Shown in pieces: positions 8,826-17,850 of a stretch of 64,000 nucleotides of DNA. A program made the position numbers and the translations under genes. This stretch comes from Pseudomonas moorei. GTDB taxonomy: Bacteria; Pseudomonadota; Gammaproteobacteria; Pseudomonadales; Pseudomonadaceae. The notes under the pieces were generated by a model. The model was not told where the DNA came from and ran no database searches. It saw only the letters and a program-made list of their open reading frames with translations. The stretch is taken from positions 434,001 through 498,000 of the forward strand of contig NZ_VZPP01000001.1 in NCBI RefSeq assembly GCF_008801475.1. The letters are read 5' to 3'. Position 1 is the first letter of the stretch. The number at the start of each line of letters is the position of its first letter.

Positions 8826-8881
8826 TGTACAAGCTTTACTCCATCTCGGTAAAAAGCTATACAAATAGCTACTCTTGTACA
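8826..8881 (+). promoter_or_regulatory. LitR/CarH-type MerR operator with third half-site
   Basis: TGTACA at 8826-8831, TATACA at 8858-8863 and TGTACA at 8876-8881. The last two are exactly 12 bases apart. This fits the consensus T(G/A)TACA-N12-TGTA(C/T)A that I recall for the class II LitR (PplR) light regulators of P. putida. It sits 28 bases before the chalcone-isomerase-like gene. The same layout recurs at 10633-10689 on the other strand. The motif is seen directly; the regulator is inferred. Confidence 0.72.
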
Positions 8882-8908
8882 ATATTGTGCTGAAGACAGG
8901 AGGCTCTG

Positions 8909-9466
8909 ATGAACGTGATTGAGGCAAGACGCACTTTCAAACATCGCCTGTCGAAGGCCTGTCTGCTGTTGCTGTTCTTCGCCGTGTCGGCCTCGGCGGA
9001 TTGGCGGCCCACGGTTCCCGAGGCGCGTCTGGTCGGCCGGGGTGATTTCAGCTGGTTTGGCATGAGCCTCTACACCGCGCGCTTGTGGAGCTCCGAGGCG
9101 CCGCCGGCGTGGGGTCAGCCCTTTGCGCTCGAATTGACGTATCGCCGTGCACTTTCAAGGGACACGCTGGTCAAGGCCAGCCTGGATGAAATGCGCCGCC
9201 TGGGCGGGGCGAGCCTGGACGACGCCACCCTGCAGCGGTGGGCCGCTGAAATGCGTGAAGCCTTCGTTGATGTTCAGCCCGGCATGCGCATTACCGGGGT
9301 CTACCTGCCCGACAAAGGCTGCATGTTCTACGTCGACGACCAGCTTCGCCGGCGAGTGACTGATACCCGATTCGCCCGTGCGTTTTTCGACATCTGGCTC
9401 GATCCGCGGGCGCGAGATCCACAGTTGCGCCAGCGCCTGCTGGGGCTGGCCGGCCCTGCTGAATAG
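8909..9466 (+). CDS. Chalcone isomerase-like periplasmic protein
   Basis: Secreted protein of 185 aa with a cleavable signal peptide (about residues 12-31, ending SASA) and the chalcone-isomerase-like fold seen in many Pseudomonas. Conserved stretches are GRGDFSWFGMSLYTARLW and the PGMRITGVYLP turn. The bacterial function is unknown, but the gene commonly travels with DUF3833, DUF2878 and fatty-acid modification genes. AGGAGG at 8898-8903 sets the start. It probably forms an operon with the DUF3833 lipoprotein 25 bases downstream, under the TGTACA operator just upstream. Confidence 0.8.
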   Translation: MNVIEARRTFKHRLSKACLLLLFFAVSASADWRPTVPEARLVGRGDFSWFGMSLYTARLWSSEAPPAWGQPFALELTYRRALSRDTLVKASLDEMRRLGGASLDDATLQRWAAEMREAFVDVQPGMRITGVYLPDKGCMFYVDDQLRRRVTDTRFARAFFDIWLDPRARDPQLRQRLLGLAGPAE

Positions 9467-9490
9467 GCGCCTTCTGAAGAGGAGATAGAC

Positions 9491-10015
9491 ATGCGGCGAA
9501 TACTGTTACTGATTGGCAGTCTGTTGCTGGCCAGCTGCGGCAATGTCGGCGTGGAACACTATGCCCAGGAACGACCGAGCCTGGATCTGGCGGCGTTCTT
9601 TTCCCGGCCGGTGCAAGCCTGGGGCCTGTACCAGAATCGCTCGGGCGAAGTGGTCAAGCGCTTCCACGTCCAGATCGAAAGCCATAGAGAGGGACAGCGC
9701 CTGATCCTCGACGAGCGTTTTGTGTACAGCGATGGCACGCGCCAGCAGCGGGTCTGGACCCTGGAACCGGATGGCCCCATGCGCTGGCGTGGCCGGGCGA
9801 GCGACGTGATTGGCGAAGCCCTGGGCGAGGTTGCCGGCAACGCGCTGCGCTGGCGCTATCGCCTTGACCTGCCGGTGGACGGCAAGCATTGGGAGGTGGA
9901 TTTCGACGACTGGATGTACCTGATGGACGACGACACCCTGATCAATCGGTCGAGCATGAGCAAATTGGGTGTCGAATTGGGGCAGGTGAGTCTGTTCTTC
10001 CGCCGCCAGCCGTAG
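9491..10015 (+). CDS. DUF3833 family lipoprotein
   Basis: Lipoprotein of 174 aa. The signal and lipobox LLASC are at about residues 12-16, followed by the DUF3833 core (LAAFFSRPVQAWGLYQNRSG; later YRLDLPVDGKHWEVDFDDWM). Its molecular role is undefined. The family is nearly always next to chalcone-isomerase-like and DUF2878 genes, as here, suggesting a shared envelope-lipid function. An AGGAG-like site precedes the ATG. It converges on the DUF2878 gene with only 17 bases between them. Confidence 0.83.
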   Translation: MRRILLLIGSLLLASCGNVGVEHYAQERPSLDLAAFFSRPVQAWGLYQNRSGEVVKRFHVQIESHREGQRLILDERFVYSDGTRQQRVWTLEPDGPMRWRGRASDVIGEALGEVAGNALRWRYRLDLPVDGKHWEVDFDDWMYLMDDDTLINRSSMSKLGVELGQVSLFFRRQP

Positions 10016-10032
10016 CAGCTGTCATGTGTTTG

Positions 10033-10524
10033 TCAGCGCGGCGCGGCCAGTCGCAGGGCGAGGGGCAAAGCTGCTGCCCACAGCGGTGCCAGCAGCAGGG
10101 CGGTGCCAAGGGTGCCCCAAGGCAAACCGACCCCGGCCAGTGGCGCACCGGCGATGTACGCCAGAGGGCCACCGATCAGGCCGAGGAGTGCGCCGTACCA
10201 CATCGGGTTCCGGGCCCAGGCCAGGCTGTGGCGAAGTCCACTTGCCAGCACCAACCAGAGCAGTGCCAGCCACAGTGGCAGGGGCGGCCGGTCAAATTCG
10301 AAAACCCCCAGCGCGCCAAGGCCGGCATCCATCAACCAACCGGCCACGCCCACACGTAGGAGCGCACGGGCTTCCTCGCCGGGCCGTGGACAAACCGCCA
10401 CATGGATCACCAAACCGACCGCTGCCAGCAGTAGCAGCCAAGGGTGCCTGGCGCCCAGCACACAGCCCCACCAGCCGGCCTGCATCCATAGCGCGTTGGC
10501 GATCAGCCATGCCCGGCTCGACAT
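10033..10524 (-). CDS. DUF2878 family membrane protein
   Basis: Very hydrophobic protein of 163 aa with about five predicted membrane helices, starting SSRAWLIANALWMQAGWW. The frame is open upstream to 10695, but that part is hydrophilic, cysteine-rich and contains the operator, so ATG 10524 is chosen. Function unknown. The family co-occurs with the DUF3833/chalcone-isomerase pair and with cyclopropane or furan fatty-acid genes in other pseudomonads. An operator of the same three-half-site design as the facing operon lies 110-165 bases upstream. Confidence 0.8.
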   Translation of the reverse strand: MSSRAWLIANALWMQAGWWGCVLGARHPWLLLLAAVGLVIHVAVCPRPGEEARALLRVGVAGWLMDAGLGALGVFEFDRPPLPLWLALLWLVLASGLRHSLAWARNPMWYGALLGLIGGPLAYIAGAPLAGVGLPWGTLGTALLLAPLWAAALPLALRLAAPR

Positions 10525-10632
10525 CAGGCGCTCGGCTGCGATGTGCTGCGCGTAGCAGGGGCTGGGTTCAGCATTGCGAAAGGCTTGGCGAAAGGGGGCT
10601 GGCAGGCGGACATGGCAGGTTCCAGGCAACGT

Positions 10633-10689
10633 TGTACAAATCGGAAAGTCTGTACAGATAAGCCTGAAGCCTAGGGGTAAAGTTGTACA
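10633..10689 (-). promoter_or_regulatory. LitR/CarH-type MerR operator (second copy)
   Basis: TGTACA occurs at 10633-10638, 10651-10656 and 10684-10689. The first two are exactly 12 bases apart. Read on the minus strand, the half-site starts are spaced 33 then 18 bases; at 8826-8881 the spacing is 32 then 18. It lies upstream of the DUF2878 gene. Repeating the design at two functionally linked genes makes coincidence unlikely. Confidence 0.72.
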
Positions 10690-10695
10690 AGTCAA

Positions 10696-11895
10696 TCAAG
10701 GCTCGCGACGGGCCAGCCGCGCGACCCATGGATTGGCGCTCAAACCATGCAGGACCACGCTGAGCAAGACCGTACACACCGCGATGGCGCCTACCATGCG
10801 ACCAGCCTCCAGCGGGTAATCCAGGATCATGATGGCAAAGACGATGGTGGCCAGTCCGCGTGGGCCGAACCAACCGATGAACAGTCGGGTTTCGTAATCG
10901 AAGGCCGTGCCTGCCAGGCTGATCAGTACCGGCAGCACGCGAATCACCGTCAGACTCAGCACCGCATAGAGCCAGATGACCGGGGTGAGATTGCCCCAGA
11001 CCCGAGGGATGACCAGGGCGCCGAACACGATCCAGGTAATCACCGATAGCGGCGTGGCGAATTCTTCGCTGGACTCAAGCAGGCGATGCTTTTGCTCGGA
11101 AAACAGACTGCTCGCCAGTAACCCGCCGACGAATGCGGCAATGAATCCGCTGCCACCGAGTGTTTGCGCTGTGGCAAAGCACAGGAGGGCGAGTCCGGGC
11201 AGCGTCAGTTGTGACCATATGGGCGATTGCCAATCCTGTTTTGAGGCGTAGCGAAACATCAGCCAGGCAATAAAAGTCAGGGCCAGCCCGACGACGGCAC
11301 CGATCCCCAGTTCCTCAACGAACAATTGCGCGGCCAGTGCCAGGGGGGACCGGGTCTGTTCTTCGACCAGCAACGCCAGGAACATCAACAGCACCGGCAC
11401 GCAGATACCGTCATTCAACCCACTTTCAACGTTCAACCCTTCACGCACGGCGCCGGGAACCTTGGGATTGCTCACCACCGCCTTGCCCAGCGCCGCGTCG
11501 GTGGGGGCCAGGAGGGTCGCCATGATTGCCAGTTCCACCGACGGTATCTGCGGAAACAGCCAATGACCGACCAGCCAACCACCAATAATCGTCAGCGGCA
11601 GCCCGATCATCAGCAAGCGCAACGGCAATCCTTCGTGGGCTTTGAGAACCTTCAGATCGGCATTGGCGGCATCGCTGAATAAAACAATCGCCAATGTCAG
11701 CTCTGCGAGGATCTTCAGGCCGTCCTTGTCGATCCGGGGCGCCAAAACGCCCAGGAACGCCGGGCCGAGAATCAGGCCGACGAGCATGAACATCAGAGGA
11801 CCATTGAGCAGGCGCGTCTCGATACCCCCGGCAAATAGGCTGTAGAGCAGGAGGAAGGCGGCGAAGAAGGCGAGGTTCTGATACATCGACGGCAT
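10696..11895 (-). CDS. Cation:proton antiporter (NhaP/CPA1 type)
   Basis: Integral membrane antiporter of 399 aa with 11-13 hydrophobic helices. LAPTDAALGKAVV (about residues 128-140) and LNVESGLNDGICVP (about 154-167) carry the conserved acidic residues of the Na+/H+ exchanger ion path. It has no long cytosolic tail. It probably exchanges Na+ or K+ for protons across the inner membrane. The start may be this ATG or the one three codons later. It is divergent from the marC-like gene; an Anr-type box lies in the gap. Confidence 0.86.
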   Translation of the reverse strand: MPSMYQNLAFFAAFLLLYSLFAGGIETRLLNGPLMFMLVGLILGPAFLGVLAPRIDKDGLKILAELTLAIVLFSDAANADLKVLKAHEGLPLRLLMIGLPLTIIGGWLVGHWLFPQIPSVELAIMATLLAPTDAALGKAVVSNPKVPGAVREGLNVESGLNDGICVPVLLMFLALLVEEQTRSPLALAAQLFVEELGIGAVVGLALTFIAWLMFRYASKQDWQSPIWSQLTLPGLALLCFATAQTLGGSGFIAAFVGGLLASSLFSEQKHRLLESSEEFATPLSVITWIVFGALVIPRVWGNLTPVIWLYAVLSLTVIRVLPVLISLAGTAFDYETRLFIGWFGPRGLATIVFAIMILDYPLEAGRMVGAIAVCTVLLSVVLHGLSANPWVARLARREP

Positions 11896-11965
11896 GCCTG
11901 TGCGGGGACCGGTTTCGGATGTAAACGGTGTTGATCTAAGTTGGATTCGCGCGTGGTTGGGGCAT

Positions 11966-11979
11966 CTGATTTAAATCAA
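11966..11979. promoter_or_regulatory. Near-consensus Anr/FNR box
   Basis: CTGATTTAAATCAA differs at one base from the Anr/FNR consensus TTGAT-N4-ATCAA. It lies in the divergent gap between the antiporter (71 bases away) and the marC-like gene (170 bases away). Two further Anr boxes precede genes at 12970 and 36853. Confidence 0.6.
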
Positions 11980-12148
11980 GGTATGGCCAGATTCTCGCCG
12001 TCAGTGGTGAAAACCCACATCGCACCTAGACTTGACTGGCGTTCGAGTGCAGTTGCGAAATGAAAGCTTTATAGAAAATGCCGACACGCAGCCGGCTCCG
12101 CAATGACGCACCACGAAGTGTCTTCAGTGACTTGCAGGGTGTATAGGG

Positions 12149-12820
12149 ATGAACCATTTATTCGACGCCGTCACACTTGGGTTGCTGGCATTACTGCCCT
12201 TGATCAATCCACCCACCACCGTGGCGCTATTTCTGGCTTTATCCCAGGGGTTCAGTCGTGAAGAAAAAAATCAGCAGGCTTTCCTGACGGCCTTTTACGT
12301 GTTCATCATCATGCTGGTGACCTATTACATCGGTGAGTTTGTGATGGGCGTATTCAGTATCTCCATTCCGGGCCTGCGAATTGCCGGGGGTGGAATCCTA
12401 GTCGTGATCGGCTCAAGCATGTTGTTTCCAAAACCGCGCGTAGCAACGGTCGGCGATGACGGGGGGAAAAAAACCAGCTTTGCTTTCATCCCTTTGGCCA
12501 TGCCCAGCACAGCCGGCCCGGGCACTATCGCAATGATCATCAGTGCTTCGGCCACCATTAAAAACAGTACAAACTTTCCACATTGGGTATTGCTGACGGC
12601 TCCGCCACTGATATTCCTTGTCACCGCTTTGACACTTTGGGGTTGCTTGCGCGCGTCGGATTTAATCATGAAGCTGACGGGGGAGTCGGGCATCGATGCC
12701 ATTTCACGTTTGATGGGTTTCATACTGGTGTGCATGGGCGTTCAATTCGCTATCAACGGATCGGTCGAGATCATTCAAATGATCATCAACAATAACGCTC
12801 AGATAATACGTACCCCCTAG
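12149..12820 (+). CDS. MarC family (UPF0056/NAAT) membrane protein
   Basis: Inner-membrane protein of 223 aa with six hydrophobic helices. Family hallmarks are LLPLINPPTTVALFLALSQG near the N-terminus, GLRIAGGGILVVIGS in the middle and the AMPSTAGPGTIAMIIS loop. MarC/YchE/YhgN proteins are possible amino-acid or metabolite transporters; the old link to multidrug resistance is not supported. It stands alone, with a putative Anr box upstream, and is followed by a hairpin (12861-12896) before the P-type ATPase fusion gene. Confidence 0.87.
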   Translation: MNHLFDAVTLGLLALLPLINPPTTVALFLALSQGFSREEKNQQAFLTAFYVFIIMLVTYYIGEFVMGVFSISIPGLRIAGGGILVVIGSSMLFPKPRVATVGDDGGKKTSFAFIPLAMPSTAGPGTIAMIISASATIKNSTNFPHWVLLTAPPLIFLVTALTLWGCLRASDLIMKLTGESGIDAISRLMGFILVCMGVQFAINGSVEIIQMIINNNAQIIRTP

Positions 12821-12895
12821 GTTTGCCCAGCGCTGCAGGTATCCAGGTTTCAGCAGCAATATCCCGCCGGACTGAGCCGGTTCGGGCCTGCGGGA

Positions 12896-12909
12896 TTGAC
12901 ATTAATCAA
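12896..12909 (+). promoter_or_regulatory. Anr/FNR box upstream of P-type ATPase fusion
   Basis: TTGACATTAATCAA has one mismatch to TTGAT-N4-ATCAA. It lies 61 bases before the start of the ATPase fusion gene, a distance suited to activation. It overlaps the end of a 7-bp-stem hairpin (ATCCCGC 12861-12867 with GCGGGAT 12890-12896) that could end the upstream marC transcript. Confidence 0.62.
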
Positions 12910-12969
12910 ACCAAATAACCACCACAGGCCCAGAATCCAGCAATCCGCCGAATTGCTCAGGGGCCTGGC

Positions 12970-15900
12970 ATGTCTGTTAAATCGCCCATTCCAGACTTTA
13001 CTCGCGCGCCTGCGCTGGAAGAAGGCCAGCATTTCAGTCGTCCCGCCCTCTGGCTCACTTGGCTGCTGGGCGCGGCCATGTTTGCGACGGTCGTGGGCGT
13101 CGCACTGCAATTCACCGACGTCGAATCCTTCACGCGATTGCTGACGGAGGCAGAGCCGCTCTGGCTCATTGCCGCCTTCGGCTTGCAAGCCCTGACCTAT
13201 ATGGCACAGGGGCAAGTCTTTCGTGTAGTACTCAAGGCCGGGGCTCAACACCTTTCACTCTGGGATGCGGGCAAGCTCAGCCTGATGAAGCTGTTTGTCG
13301 ATCAAGCCTTGCCGTCTTCCGGGATCAGCGGGGCCTTTGCGGTTGTCGCCTCGTTCGTGCGTCTCGGGTTTGCCAAACCGGTGGTGCTGGCGTGCCTTGT
13401 CCTGGATCTGTCCGGGTACTTCCTGGCCTATGTGCTGTCTGTTGGCGTGGCGCTGCCGGTGGTGATTTTTCAGGGGCATGCCACGGCCGCCGTGGTGACC
13501 ACCTGCGGGGTGTTTGTGGCGGTCAGTCTGGTGCTGGCGGTAATCACGCCAAGGCTGGCCGACAATAAACGTCTGGCGACCCATATTCCGGGTCAGCGTT
13601 TTTCGATTGTTGCCAAGGGCGTCGCGTTAATCACCGGTGCGGATCGGACGTTGGTACGCAACCACGCATTGCTCTGGCGCATCACGCTGCTGGAGCTGGC
13701 GATCATCGTGCTGGACAGCGCAACGCTGTGGGTGTTGGTGCGCGCGTTGGGCGTCTCGGCTCCGCCCTTGGGGTTGTTTGCCGGCTTCATGCTGGCCAGT
13801 GTCTTGCGCAGTATCGGTGTTGTGCCGGGTGGCCTTGGCGCCTTCGAAGCGGCGGCCGTGGTGACGTTGCATTGGGTCGGGGTGAACGTTGCGGTGGCGT
13901 TGTCCGCGACATTGTTGTTTCGCGGTTTGACGTTCTGGTTACCGATGTTGCCCGGTCTCTGGCTCGCGCATCGTGAATGGCATTCCAGTGCCACACAGCC
14001 CGCGCATGATGTCAGCACGGATTACTGGAGCCCGTCGCTCAGCCAGTTATTCAGCACGTTGCACAGCAAGCCGACGGGGTTGAGCGATGCCCAGGCCAAG
14101 GCCCGACTGCGCCGCGCGCCACTTCGAGCCAAGGACCGACCACAGGGATTGGCCAGGCTGGTGCTGGAGCAAATGCGCACACCCCTGGTCCTCATTCTGA
14201 TTGCCGGCGCACTGGTAGCCGTGGTGGTGGGCGACTGGCTCGACGCGGCGATTGTCGGGTGCATTGTGCTGATCAGCGCGGTGCTCAGCGCCTGGTATGA
14301 AAATCGCGCCAGCCACGCGGTGGAGCAGCTGCGCAACAAGATCGCCTTGCGTGCGACGGTCCGTCGGGACGGCAAGACCCTGGAGGTAGCCGCCAGTGAG
14401 GTGGTGCCAGGCGACGTCCTGCTACTCAGCGCCGGCAGCCTGATTGCCGCTGACGGCCGTATCCTGCAGGCACTTGATTGTTTCATCTCGGAGAGCTTGC
14501 TGACCGGCGAAACCTTTCCGGTCGAAAAGCTGCCAGGTGACTGTGCCCCCGATGCCACCCTGGGACAGCGCCATAATTGTGTGTTCATGGGCACCTCGGT
14601 CCGTAGCGGAACGGCCGTGGTACTTGTGACGCGTTATGCCCAGGACAGCGAGATCGGTCACATCGCCAAGACCTTGTCCCTAAGGCCTCCCGAAACCGAA
14701 TTCGAACGTGGCTTGCGGCATTTTGGTGGCTTGCTGTTGAGGGTGATGCTGGTGATCACCATCGTCGTGTTCGGCATCAACATCTTGCTGCATCGCCCGC
14801 CCCTCGACACGTTGTTGTTCGCCATCGCCTTGTCCATCGGGCTGTCGCCGGAACTGTTGCCGGCGATTCTCAGCATCACGCTGGCCAAAGGCGCGCAGCG
14901 CATGGCTGCCAAAGGGGTGATCGTGCGCCACCTCAACGCCATCGAAAACCTCGGGGCCATGGACATTCTGTGTACCGACAAGACCGGTACGCTGACCCGG
15001 GGTGTCGTGGTGCTGGACGCTGCGATGGATGTGGAAGGTGTCGCCGCCACTGATGTCTTGCAACTGGCAGTGTTCAATTCCAGTTTGCAGACCGGGATGC
15101 GCAACGCCATGGACGATGCCATCAGCCTGGCCGGCAAAGACCTGGCCCCGTGCACTGACGTCATCAAATTCGATGAAGTGCCCTATGACTTTGTCCGCAA
15201 ACGCCTCAGCGTGGTGGTGGCCAATGCGCCTGAAGCCAGCAGGCTGATGGTGACCAAGGGCGCCCTGGACAACGTGCTTGAAGTTTGCACGCACCTGCGC
15301 CGTGGTGAACAGGTTGTCACGCTGAACGACGCGGAACGGGCGGCAATCGCAAAACGTTTCGCGGACTGGAGCGAGCAGGGCTTCCGAGTCCTTGGCCTCG
15401 CCACTCGCGCATTGCCCGATCAGCCGCACTACGGTCGGGACGAAGAAAAGGACATGACCTTTCGCGGGTTTCTGTTGTTCTTTGACCCGCCCGAACCCGG
15501 GGTCAAGGACACCATCGCCGCCCTGGACGGGTTGGGTGTGAAAGTGAAGATCATCAGCGGCGACAATCATCTGGTCGCCCGCCATGTCGGCCTGGCGGTG
15601 GGCCTGCCGGTGGAGCGAATCATCACCGGTGGTGAACTCTCGGCGATGAAAGATGAGGCCTTGATGCACCTGGCGCCACTGACAACCCTGTTCGCCGAGG
15701 TCGATCCCAACCAGAAGGAACGCATCATCCGGGCCCTGCAAAAGACCGGGCATGTGGTTGGGTACATGGGGGATGGCATCAATGATGCCCCGGCACTGCA
15801 AGTCGCCGATATCGGGATTTCCGTGGACAACGCTGCCGACGTGGCCAAACAGGCTGCCGACTTCGTGTTGCTGGAGCACGATCTGAATGTCCTGCGCGAA

Positions 15901-16545
15901 GGGATCGAAGAGGGGCGGCATACCTTTGCCAATACCCTCAAATACATATCGATCGTCTCCAGCGCCAACTTCGGCAACATGATCAGCATGGCCCTTGCTT
16001 CCCTGGCGCTGCCTTTCCTGCCGCTGCTGGCCAAGCAGATATTGCTCAACAACTTTCTGTCCGACATCCCTTCAATGGGGATTGCCAGCGACAACGTCGA
16101 CAGGGAATGGCAAAGCACGCCTCACCGGTGGAACATCACGCAGATTCGTAATTTCATGGTGGTGTTCGGGCTGGTCAGCTCGCTGTTCGACATCCTGACG
16201 TTCGTGGCCCTGTACCTGATGGCGCAGATGGTTCCCGAAGTATTCCGCAGCGGCTGGTTCGTGGAGTCGTTGCTGACTCAACTGCTGACGATCTTCATCG
16301 TGCGCACCTACAAACCGTTTTACCAAAGCCGTCCGGCGAAACTGCTGATCGCCAGTGCATTGGGTATCGGCTTGCTGGCCATAGGACTGCCATACAGCCC
16401 GGTAGCCCAATGGTTCGGCCTGGTGCCTTTGCCGCTCCCTATCCTGTTGCTGATGCTGGCAATCAGTCTGGTGTACATGGTGTCGGCCGAGTTCGTGAAG
16501 CGGGTTTTTTATCGGCGTCAGCGCCAGGGGGATCATCGCGTATGA
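12970..16545 (+). CDS. Fusion: LPG-synthase-type TM domain + Mg2+-translocating P-type ATPase
   Basis: Single 1191-aa protein. Residues about 20-335 are a polytopic domain of the lysylphosphatidylglycerol-synthase TM/UPF0104 type (AglD2/MprF flippase-like; GVVPGGLGAFEAAAVV is its typical loop). Residues about 355-1191 are a type IIIB/IIA P-type ATPase resembling MgtA: actuator TGE at 512-514, phosphorylation motif DKTGTLT starting at D670, hinge MGDGINDAP around D935. The order is clean and in one frame, and the ATPase part is nearly full length. MgtA-like pumps import Mg2+; the added domain could sense or move lipid. A near-consensus Anr box 61 bases upstream implies low-oxygen expression. 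Function of the fusion is inferred. Confidence 0.85.
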   Translation: MSVKSPIPDFTRAPALEEGQHFSRPALWLTWLLGAAMFATVVGVALQFTDVESFTRLLTEAEPLWLIAAFGLQALTYMAQGQVFRVVLKAGAQHLSLWDAGKLSLMKLFVDQALPSSGISGAFAVVASFVRLGFAKPVVLACLVLDLSGYFLAYVLSVGVALPVVIFQGHATAAVVTTCGVFVAVSLVLAVITPRLADNKRLATHIPGQRFSIVAKGVALITGADRTLVRNHALLWRITLLELAIIVLDSATLWVLVRALGVSAPPLGLFAGFMLASVLRSIGVVPGGLGAFEAAAVVTLHWVGVNVAVALSATLLFRGLTFWLPMLPGLWLAHREWHSSATQPAHDVSTDYWSPSLSQLFSTLHSKPTGLSDAQAKARLRRAPLRAKDRPQGLARLVLEQMRTPLVLILIAGALVAVVVGDWLDAAIVGCIVLISAVLSAWYENRASHAVEQLRNKIALRATVRRDGKTLEVAASEVVPGDVLLLSAGSLIAADGRILQALDCFISESLLTGETFPVEKLPGDCAPDATLGQRHNCVFMGTSVRSGTAVVLVTRYAQDSEIGHIAKTLSLRPPETEFERGLRHFGGLLLRVMLVITIVVFGINILLHRPPLDTLLFAIALSIGLSPELLPAILSITLAKGAQRMAAKGVIVRHLNAIENLGAMDILCTDKTGTLTRGVVVLDAAMDVEGVAATDVLQLAVFNSSLQTGMRNAMDDAISLAGKDLAPCTDVIKFDEVPYDFVRKRLSVVVANAPEASRLMVTKGALDNVLEVCTHLRRGEQVVTLNDAERAAIAKRFADWSEQGFRVLGLATRALPDQPHYGRDEEKDMTFRGFLLFFDPPEPGVKDTIAALDGLGVKVKIISGDNHLVARHVGLAVGLPVERIITGGELSAMKDEALMHLAPLTTLFAEVDPNQKERIIRALQKTGHVVGYMGDGINDAPALQVADIGISVDNAADVAKQAADFVLLEHDLNVLREGIEEGRHTFANTLKYISIVSSANFGNMISMALASLALPFLPLLAKQILLNNFLSDIPSMGIASDNVDREWQSTPHRWNITQIRNFMVVFGLVSSLFDILTFVALYLMAQMVPEVFRSGWFVESLLTQLLTIFIVRTYKPFYQSRPAKLLIASALGIGLLAIGLPYSPVAQWFGLVPLPLPILLLMLAISLVYMVSAEFVKRVFYRRQRQGDHRV

Positions 16546-16654
16546 GGCCGGTACAACGCGTTGATGGGGGAGGGTGTCTCGGGCCACTGAGGCATTCAGG
16601 ATGCTATTGGTACTTCGACGCTATTTCATCAAGGCTGTTTCCCAAGCCCCAAGT

Positions 16655-17587
16655 TCAAAGCCCTCCGCCGAAGCGGTACTGCCAGACGATGCCAATGGCA
16701 TCGTATTCGCTGCCCGTACGAGTATGTGCGCCATTGCTCGCATTGAGCTTCACCGAATTATTTCGATTCAACGGTAGCGTGAGGGTGAATCCATAGCGTG
16801 TGTTTTCCTGAAAGTCATGGTTACCGACGCCATCGATTGAAGTACTCCCCCCCTCAAAGTAGGTCGAATCCAGCGACACCCAGACTCCGTTATCAAAGGC
16901 ATAGATAAAATGCGCCTGTACCTGGTAGATCGGGTTCTGGGAGAGTGTGCGGTCGCCGAGGTACTCGTTATTGTCGGTGTAGTAGGTTCCCGCGGCGGAC
17001 AGTTCCAGGGTCACCGGCCCCAGACGCTTGGAAATCCCCAGTTCGGGCTTGAACGACCAGCGGTTGTTGCCGAGATTCACCAGCTTGTTCGCGTCGTACT
17101 GGCCCAGTGGCGCCGTGATCGCCAGGCTGGTGCCGATAATCACATCCTGTTGATAGTTAGGGAATTCAGCCAGGGACATCGCCGGGGCGCCATACAAGTT
17201 GACCGAAAAGCGAAATCTTGGATCGATCAATCCCGTCACATCACGTTCCCTGGGTTCACCGGCAAACAGGGCAGAACCCGTCAATCTTGCCTCAGGCACG
17301 ACGATATCGAACTTCCCGGAGCGGCCCCAGACATCCAGGGATCTGGCAAATGCAAACACGACAGTCTTGATATTGAGCTTGGCATCCTGGAGCGGGACGG
17401 AGGGGTTGGCCGTCACGTTGCCACGGAGATCGCTATAGCCCATGAGCAGGAAATTGATACCAACCGGCGTATTGGCGTAGGACCTGGGTTCGAGATCCTC
17501 TGCGCCCGCAATGGAGGGGACGAGGATGAGCGAAGCGGATGCGAAACGAATCAGCCGAACGACGCAGAGTTGGCGTTTCATCCACAT
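16655..17587 (-). CDS. MetA-pathway phenol-degradation-type outer membrane transporter
   Basis: Outer-membrane beta-barrel protein of about 310 aa (Phenol_MetA_deg family). It has a signal peptide ending near SIAGA and then amphipathic strands (ARLTGSALF, GLIDPRFRFSVNLYGAPAMS, LGISKRLGPVTLELSAAGTY), ending in an alternating barrel strand. The family is often linked to uptake of hydrophobic or aromatic compounds. The open frame extends to 17968, but ATG 17587 directly precedes the signal peptide and has AGGAAG seven bases upstream; ATG 17581 is also possible. It is divergent from an MFS gene. Confidence 0.8.
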   Translation of the reverse strand: MWMKRQLCVVRLIRFASASLILVPSIAGAEDLEPRSYANTPVGINFLLMGYSDLRGNVTANPSVPLQDAKLNIKTVVFAFARSLDVWGRSGKFDIVVPEARLTGSALFAGEPRERDVTGLIDPRFRFSVNLYGAPAMSLAEFPNYQQDVIIGTSLAITAPLGQYDANKLVNLGNNRWSFKPELGISKRLGPVTLELSAAGTYYTDNNEYLGDRTLSQNPIYQVQAHFIYAFDNGVWVSLDSTYFEGGSTSIDGVGNHDFQENTRYGFTLTLPLNRNNSVKLNASNGAHTRTGSEYDAIGIVWQYRFGGGL

Positions 17588-17850
17588 TCGCTCGCTTCCT
17601 GTCAGGTCCTGAAGTTCTAAGTATTGTAGTAGCGCATCTGGATTCGACTGGTATTGCTGGTTGCCTTGGCGCTCGGCTGGCTGGTCTTCGTTGATGGCGC
17701 CCGCGCAGCTTTTGCGCACTACGCAACAAGACGTTGCGCCATGTCCATATTCTCTCGGTGGAGCGAGCCGCCTACTTTGTGACCTGACAAACATCCAGCG
17801 GGTGACCTTCATTGGAAAGTCACTGCTGCCGAATTTCAGGAGTCCATGGC

